This document shows positions 4,987 through 8,498 of a stretch of DNA of 8,498 nucleotides, in pieces (within the stretch, counting starts at the first letter, position 1; each line of letters begins with the position of its first letter). Origin of the DNA: Anaerolineae bacterium. Lineage in GTDB: Bacteria; Chloroflexota; Anaerolineae; B4-G1; SLSP01. The position numbers and the translations under genes were made by a program. The stretch lies in NCBI GenBank assembly GCA_018055515.1, contig JAGPHL010000087.1, positions 2,420 to 10,917 on the forward strand. The letters are read 5' to 3'. The notes under the pieces were generated by a model, which worked only from the letters and a program-made list of their open reading frames with translations, did not search any database and was not told where the DNA came from.

Positions 4987-6255
4987 ATGAAAAATATCAA
5001 GAAATCAACCCTCACCTTCTTCGGAGCGATGCTGGCGATTTACATCATCGTCCAGCTCCTCCTGAGCCTGGGAGTTCTCAACAACTTCTGGCGTGGCATT
5101 ATCTTCTGGGGCGCCGCCATCAGCATCGTGGCCCTTGGCCTCAACCTGATCTACGGGTTTAACGGCCAATTCTCGTTGGGACAATATGGCTTCTACGCCC
5201 TCGGCGCTTACGCAGCGGCTGATGTCACCTGGCGCTGGTTAAACGAAGATCCCTCCGGCATTGTGGTGGGCTTTTTGGGTTCCGCCGTGGTATTGGGGCT
5301 GTACGCTCTGGTGGCGGCCTTCCTGCGGCGGTTTTACAATGTCCGAGTGACCACCCGCTTCCTGGCTTACCTGCTGACGACGGTCTTGGGATATGGGATA
5401 GCGGTCATCGGCTTGCGCCCGCTGCTGGAACCCCTCCTGCTGACCGTGCTCAACGCCCTGCCCCCCGCCGTTACCCAACAAATCGTCTTCTTCCTGGCGC
5501 TCGTCAGCGGGGCGGCGATCGCCGGCATCGCCAGCTTCCTCTTCGGTATTCCGGTGCTGAGCCTCGGCTCAGACTATTTCGGCATCGCGACGCTGGGCTT
5601 TACCATCATCGTCAAAGTGCTGCTGGACAATACCGACACCATCCTGCCCTTCCCCGAAATGAAAGGAGCGCGCGGGATGGTGGGGATTCCCCAATGGACT
5701 ACCTGGACCTGGGTGTTCCTCTGCTTCCTGCTGGTAGTCGTGGTGATGCGCAACCTGCTGCACTCCAGCACCGGGCGGGCCATCCTCTCCGTGCGCGAGG
5801 ACGAACGCGCGGCGGAACTGGTAGGCATTGACGTGACGCAAGCCAAACTGCTGCCCTTTGTCGTCGGCAGCGTGTTCGCGGGCCTGGCCGGCGGCATCCG
5901 CGCCCATGATCTGGCGTTCCTGCACCCTCAATCCTTCAACTTCATCCAGTCCTTCAACCCCCTCATCATCGTCGTCTTTGGCGGACTGGGCAGCATGACC
6001 GGCACGATGATCACCGGTTTCTTGTGGATCCTCCTCCTGGAAGGGGCGCTGCGGTTGTTCCTGCCCCAGGGATTCGAGACGTGGCGGTTCGTCGTCTATC
6101 CCCTGGTGCTGTTGATCATGATGCTGCTGCGCCCGGAAGGGCTCTTCGGCAAATATGAGTTCCCGTATCTGGAGCGCCCTCTCGCCAAATTGCGGACGCA
6201 CTCCCCCTCACCCCAACCGAGTGAAGAAACCGCCAGCGAGGAGGTGACGCTATGA
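4987..6255 (+). CDS. livM: LIV/HAAT-family ABC transporter permease, LivM type, with extra central region
   Basis: This is the second membrane subunit, partnering LivH. The LivM core begins at IVALGLNLIYGFNGQFSLGQ (about 47-66) with GFYALGAY (68-75). The conserved GSDYFGIATLGFT follows (194-206), then the GARGMVGIP loop (227-235) and the ATPase-contact loop GRAILSVREDERAAELVGI (263-281). GGLGSMTGT (332-340) and LLRPEGLFGKY (380-390) close the family pattern. At 422 residues it is longer than most LivM cores (about 300-350). The excess is mainly between residues 85 and 170, where additional hydrophobic segments surround a basic stretch (RRFYNVRVTTR, 114-124). E. coli LivM is equally long, but its excess is N-terminal. 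The hydrophilic C-tail (about 400-422) encodes the ribosome site of livG. No good Shine-Dalgarno lies before its own ATG, so translation probably depends on coupling to livH. It overlaps livG by 4 bases. Confidence 0.93.
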   Translation: MKNIKKSTLTFFGAMLAIYIIVQLLLSLGVLNNFWRGIIFWGAAISIVALGLNLIYGFNGQFSLGQYGFYALGAYAAADVTWRWLNEDPSGIVVGFLGSAVVLGLYALVAAFLRRFYNVRVTTRFLAYLLTTVLGYGIAVIGLRPLLEPLLLTVLNALPPAVTQQIVFFLALVSGAAIAGIASFLFGIPVLSLGSDYFGIATLGFTIIVKVLLDNTDTILPFPEMKGARGMVGIPQWTTWTWVFLCFLLVVVVMRNLLHSSTGRAILSVREDERAAELVGIDVTQAKLLPFVVGSVFAGLAGGIRAHDLAFLHPQSFNFIQSFNPLIIVVFGGLGSMTGTMITGFLWILLLEGALRLFLPQGFETWRFVVYPLVLLIMMLLRPEGLFGKYEFPYLERPLAKLRTHSPSPQPSEETASEEVTL

Positions 6256-7073
6256 AGGGACGACCCGAAGGATTGCCCGCAGAAGTGGAAGCGCGCCCGG
6301 CGTTGCTTGAAATCGAGGGATTGACCCAGTTCTTCGGCAACCTGCGCGCCGTCCACAATTTTGACCTCACTTTGCGGCAGGGAGAGCTGATCGGCCTGAT
6401 TGGCCCCAACGGCGCGGGGAAGACCACCGTCTTCAACCTGATCACCGGCGTCTATCAGCCCTCCGAGGGCAGCATTCGTTTCCGTGGCATGGAGCTGCTC
6501 GGCATTCCCTCCCACGAGATCATCCAGCTGGGCATCGCCCGCACGTTCCAGAACATCCGGCTGTTCTCCAAACTCACCGTCCTGGACAACGTGCGCATCG
6601 CCTACCATCCCCACGCGGGATACACGCTCTTCGATGGCATCGTGCGCAACAAGGCCTACCGGGAGCAAGAAGCCTACTTGACCGAACGCGCGCAGGACTT
6701 CCTGGCAATCTTCGGCCTCGAGCAGCGGCAGAACGACATCGCCGGCAGTCTCCCCTACGGCTTGCAGCGCCGGCTGGAAATCGCCCGCGCTCTGGCGACC
6801 GACCCGGAGCTGCTGATTCTCGACGAACCGGCGGCAGGCATGAACCCCCAAGAGATTGACGAGCTGATGGAGCTGATCCGTTTCATCCGTCGGCAGTTCA
6901 ACCTGACCATTCTGCTCGTGGAACACCGCATGAGGCTGGTGATGAACATCTGCGAGTGGATCACGGTCATGGATTTCGGTGAGGTGATTGCCCGCGGGGT
7001 TCCCGCCGCCGTACGCGACAACCCGCTGGTGGTCGAAGCCTATCTGGGCCGCCAGACGGCGTTCCTGAAGTAG
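6252..7073 (+). CDS. livG: LIV/HAAT-family ABC transporter ATP-binding protein LivG
   Basis: This cytoplasmic ATPase subunit pairs with LivF to power transport. All nucleotide-binding elements are present. They are Walker A GPNGAGKTT (51-59), Q-loop TFQNIRLF (98-105), the LivG-style signature LPYGLQRRLEIARAL (167-181), Walker B LLILDEP (187-193) with catalytic Glu192, and the H-loop His225 in LLVEHRM. The signature reads YGLQ instead of SGGQ, which is normal for LivG and does not indicate loss of activity. At 273 residues it is slightly longer than usual, because of about 18 polar residues before the first strand (LLEIEGL). The ATG overlaps the livM stop (ATGA). GAGGAGG seven bases upstream, inside livM, confirms the start. 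The C-terminal EAYLG motif (262-266) is shared with LivF. Assignment is firm. Confidence 0.96.
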   Translation: MKGRPEGLPAEVEARPALLEIEGLTQFFGNLRAVHNFDLTLRQGELIGLIGPNGAGKTTVFNLITGVYQPSEGSIRFRGMELLGIPSHEIIQLGIARTFQNIRLFSKLTVLDNVRIAYHPHAGYTLFDGIVRNKAYREQEAYLTERAQDFLAIFGLEQRQNDIAGSLPYGLQRRLEIARALATDPELLILDEPAAGMNPQEIDELMELIRFIRRQFNLTILLVEHRMRLVMNICEWITVMDFGEVIARGVPAAVRDNPLVVEAYLGRQTAFLK

Positions 7074-7088
7074 GGAGGAGGCCCACCC

Positions 7089-7802
7089 ATGGCATTACTT
7101 GAAGTCAACGACCTCTATGTTTCATACGGCGCGATTCGCGCACTGCACGGCCTCACCTTCTATGTGGACGAGGGCGAAATCGTCACGCTGATCGGCGCCA
7201 ACGGCGCGGGAAAATCCACCACGCTGAAGACGATCTCCGGCTTGCTGCGCCCCGACCGCGGCGAGATCCGCTATGCGGACAAGGTCATCAGCCGCATGGG
7301 CGCCGACGTCATCGTCCAGCAGGGCTTGATCCATGTCCCAGAGGGACGCCACATCTTCGCGCCACTGACGGTACGCGAAAACCTGGAAATGGGTGCTTTC
7401 ACCCGCACCGACAAGCAAGAGGTGATGGACAGCATGGAGCAGGTATTCCACCTGTTCCCCCGTCTCAAAGAACGGATGGCTCAGACAGGCGGGACGCTTT
7501 CCGGCGGTGAACAGCAAATGCTGGCGGTCGGACGGGCGCTCATGGCCAGGCCGCGCCTGCTGTTGATGGATGAGCCTTCGATGGGGCTGGCGCCCATCCT
7601 GGTGGAGGAAATCTTCAACATCATCCAGGAGATCAACCGCTCGGGCGTGACCATCCTGTTGGTGGAACAGAACGCACACATGGCGCTCTCCGTCGCCCAT
7701 CGCGGCTACGTTCTGGAGACAGGGGCCATCCAGCTCGCCGGCGCGGCGCAGGCGCTCGCGGCCAACCCGCAAGTTCGGGAAGCCTATCTCGGCGGCGATT
7801 GA
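7089..7802 (+). CDS. livF: LIV/HAAT-family ABC transporter ATP-binding protein LivF
   Basis: This is the second ATPase subunit, a heterodimer partner of LivG. Elements in order are Walker A GANGAGKST (36-44), the LivF-specific Q-loop region VPEGRHIFAPLTVRENLEMG (83-102), signature LSGGEQQ (137-143), and Walker B LLLMDEP (157-163) with catalytic Glu162, then SMGLAP. The usual H-loop histidine is replaced by Gln194 in LLVEQNA. That is typical of LivF, so this ATP site is expected to differ from that of LivG. The length, 237 residues, is typical. The start ATG has AGGAGG seven bases upstream and lies 15 bases after the livG stop. It is the last gene of the operon, and a strong hairpin follows 26 bases after the stop. 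Confidence 0.96.
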   Translation: MALLEVNDLYVSYGAIRALHGLTFYVDEGEIVTLIGANGAGKSTTLKTISGLLRPDRGEIRYADKVISRMGADVIVQQGLIHVPEGRHIFAPLTVRENLEMGAFTRTDKQEVMDSMEQVFHLFPRLKERMAQTGGTLSGGEQQMLAVGRALMARPRLLLMDEPSMGLAPILVEEIFNIIQEINRSGVTILLVEQNAHMALSVAHRGYVLETGAIQLAGAAQALAANPQVREAYLGGD

Positions 7803-7828
7803 GCCTTTAGTCTTTGCTTGACTACGCG

Positions 7829-7861
7829 CAATCGGCGGGATCCTTGAGATCCCGCCGATTG
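7829..7861. terminator. Hairpin between convergent livF and malic enzyme genes; shared terminator
   Basis: A perfect 14-bp stem, with arms 7829-7842 and 7848-7861 (core AATCGGCGGGATC) and a 5-base loop CTTGA, lies between two converging genes. It begins 26 bases past the livF stop and ends 2 bases before the malic enzyme stop. The T-run is short on the plus side (GGTTTACC) and absent on the minus side. Termination may therefore be incomplete, though the stem is very stable. Confidence 0.7.
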
Positions 7862-7863
7862 GT

Positions 7864-8498
7864 TTACCACAAAAGCGCCAGGCGTTGCGCGGCAGTGATG
7901 GCCGTCCGCGCCCGCGCCTCCAGCTCAGCGGCGGTGCCGGGACGTCGCGCCACCCCTTCCGCCTGCGCGGCGAGCCCCGTTGCCACGGCCACCCGCACGG
8001 CCACCTCCGGCTCCTCCAGTGTCGGGAGGATGTGATCCTCGCGTATCCCCCCATCATGCGCGCAGCCCGCGAGGGCTTCCGCCGCGGCGACCGCCATCGT
8101 GTCGGTGATGGTGCGGGCCTGCACATCCAGAACGCCCCGAAAAATGCCGGGGAAGGCGAGCGCGTTGTTGACCTGGTTGGGGAAATCGCTCCGCCCGGTG
8201 CCGACGATGCGCGCTCCCGCCGCAAGCGCTGCCTGGGGATGGATTTCGGGCACGGGATTGGCCCCCGCGATCACGATGGCATCACGCGCCATGGTGGCAA
8301 TCCACTCCGGTCGAATCACGTCGGGACCGGGCCGGCTGAAAGCGAGCGCCACATCCGCCCCGGCGAGCGCTTCGGGGATGCCGCCGACGATGCCTTCGGC
8401 GTTGCTCTCCAGGCAGATGCTCCATTGCGGCGCGACTTCGGCCTGCGCTTCCAGATCGCGCCGCCCACGGTGCAGCGTGCCGCCGGCGTCGCAGGCGA
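7864..8498 (-). CDS. Malic enzyme (malate dehydrogenase, oxaloacetate-decarboxylating), C-terminal part, cut by the window edge
   Basis: Malic enzyme oxidatively decarboxylates malate to pyruvate and CO2, using NAD or NADP. About 210 C-terminal residues are present and the open frame continues beyond the right edge. The N-terminal catalytic part, roughly half of a 400-residue short-form enzyme, is missing from view. Visible family motifs are a CDAGGTLHRGRRDL segment at the edge (like the D-x-x-G-x-x-x-x-GR of the nucleotide-binding domain), ANPVPEI (coding 8242-8262) and TGRSDFPNQVNN (8164-8199). LAFPGIFRGVLD follows directly. A GTG at 8350-8352 could be mistaken for a start, but the family homology upstream of it shows it is an internal valine. 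The length of the C-terminus fits the short, non-fused type without a phosphotransacetylase domain. Cofactor preference cannot be judged. The gene converges on the liv operon and shares its terminator region. Confidence 0.92.
   Translation of the reverse strand, partial: ACDAGGTLHRGRRDLEAQAEVAPQWSICLESNAEGIVGGIPEALAGADVALAFSRPGPDVIRPEWIATMARDAIVIAGANPVPEIHPQAALAAGARIVGTGRSDFPNQVNNALAFPGIFRGVLDVQARTITDTMAVAAAEALAGCAHDGGIREDHILPTLEEPEVAVRVAVATGLAAQAEGVARRPGTAAELEARARTAITAAQRLALLW

Noticed and set aside
6750..6797. LivG signature lacking SGGQ, possibly an inactive ATPase
   Set aside because: LPYGxQRRLEIARAL is the normal LivG form, and Walker A, Walker B Glu and the H-loop His are all intact.
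7659..7679. LivF H-loop histidine replaced by glutamine (LLVEQNA)
   Set aside because: This substitution is typical of LivF proteins, so it is not a defect of this copy.
8350..8352. GTG as start of a 162-residue protein
   Set aside because: The frame is open to the window edge and the upstream residues fit the malic enzyme nucleotide-binding domain, so this is an internal valine.

Overview
The window is GC-rich bacterial chromosome. Its core is one complete ABC importer operon of the branched-chain/hydrophobic amino acid (LIV/HAAT) family, transcribed rightward in the order binding protein, permease, permease, ATPase, ATPase (livJHMGF, 2446-7802). The binding protein has a lipobox, so the cell anchors it as a lipoprotein. 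A CTC-type bL25 with a long acidic tail, GGAGG ribosome sites and a dispersed CACRGAT-type repeat recall Chloroflexota (Anaerolineae-like) genomes. That placement is inference only, because no rRNA or other phylogenetic marker is present.

Layout. 4-1437, minus strand: an unrecognised soluble protein (4-648), then ribosomal protein bL25 (784-1437), separated by an intrinsic terminator at 707-752. 1441-1676: a bL25 promoter candidate and a minus-strand terminator. 1677-2069, minus strand: a small four-helix membrane protein of unknown function. 2070-2445 (376 bases without an established gene): the regulatory region. It holds a CACRGAT triple repeat, two back-to-back consensus-like sigma-70 promoters whose -35 boxes form one perfect 12-bp palindrome, a structured leader ending in a U-tract, and a possible short leader ORF overlapping the livJ start. 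2446-7802: the liv operon, with a 12-bp stem-loop between livJ and livH, a 4-base overlap between livM and livG, and a strong hairpin after livF. 7864-8498, minus strand: the C-terminal part of a malic enzyme that runs off the right edge.

How the genes work together. LivJ captures ligand outside the membrane. LivH and LivM form the translocation path, and LivG and LivF hydrolyse ATP on the cytoplasmic side. The livJ-livH stem-loop probably lets the binding protein be made in excess over the membrane parts. Both permeases carry extra membrane segments relative to textbook LivH and LivM cores. The small membrane protein shares its promoter region with the operon and may be co-regulated with it.

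The most interesting part is 2213-2470. Divergent promoters, a palindrome, a terminator-like leader with competing pairings and a Val-Val-Val-Leu leader ORF together suggest layered control of a branched-chain amino acid importer. The pieces are visible in the sequence, but the mechanism is inference. I see no tRNA, rRNA, CRISPR array, insertion sequence or phage gene.
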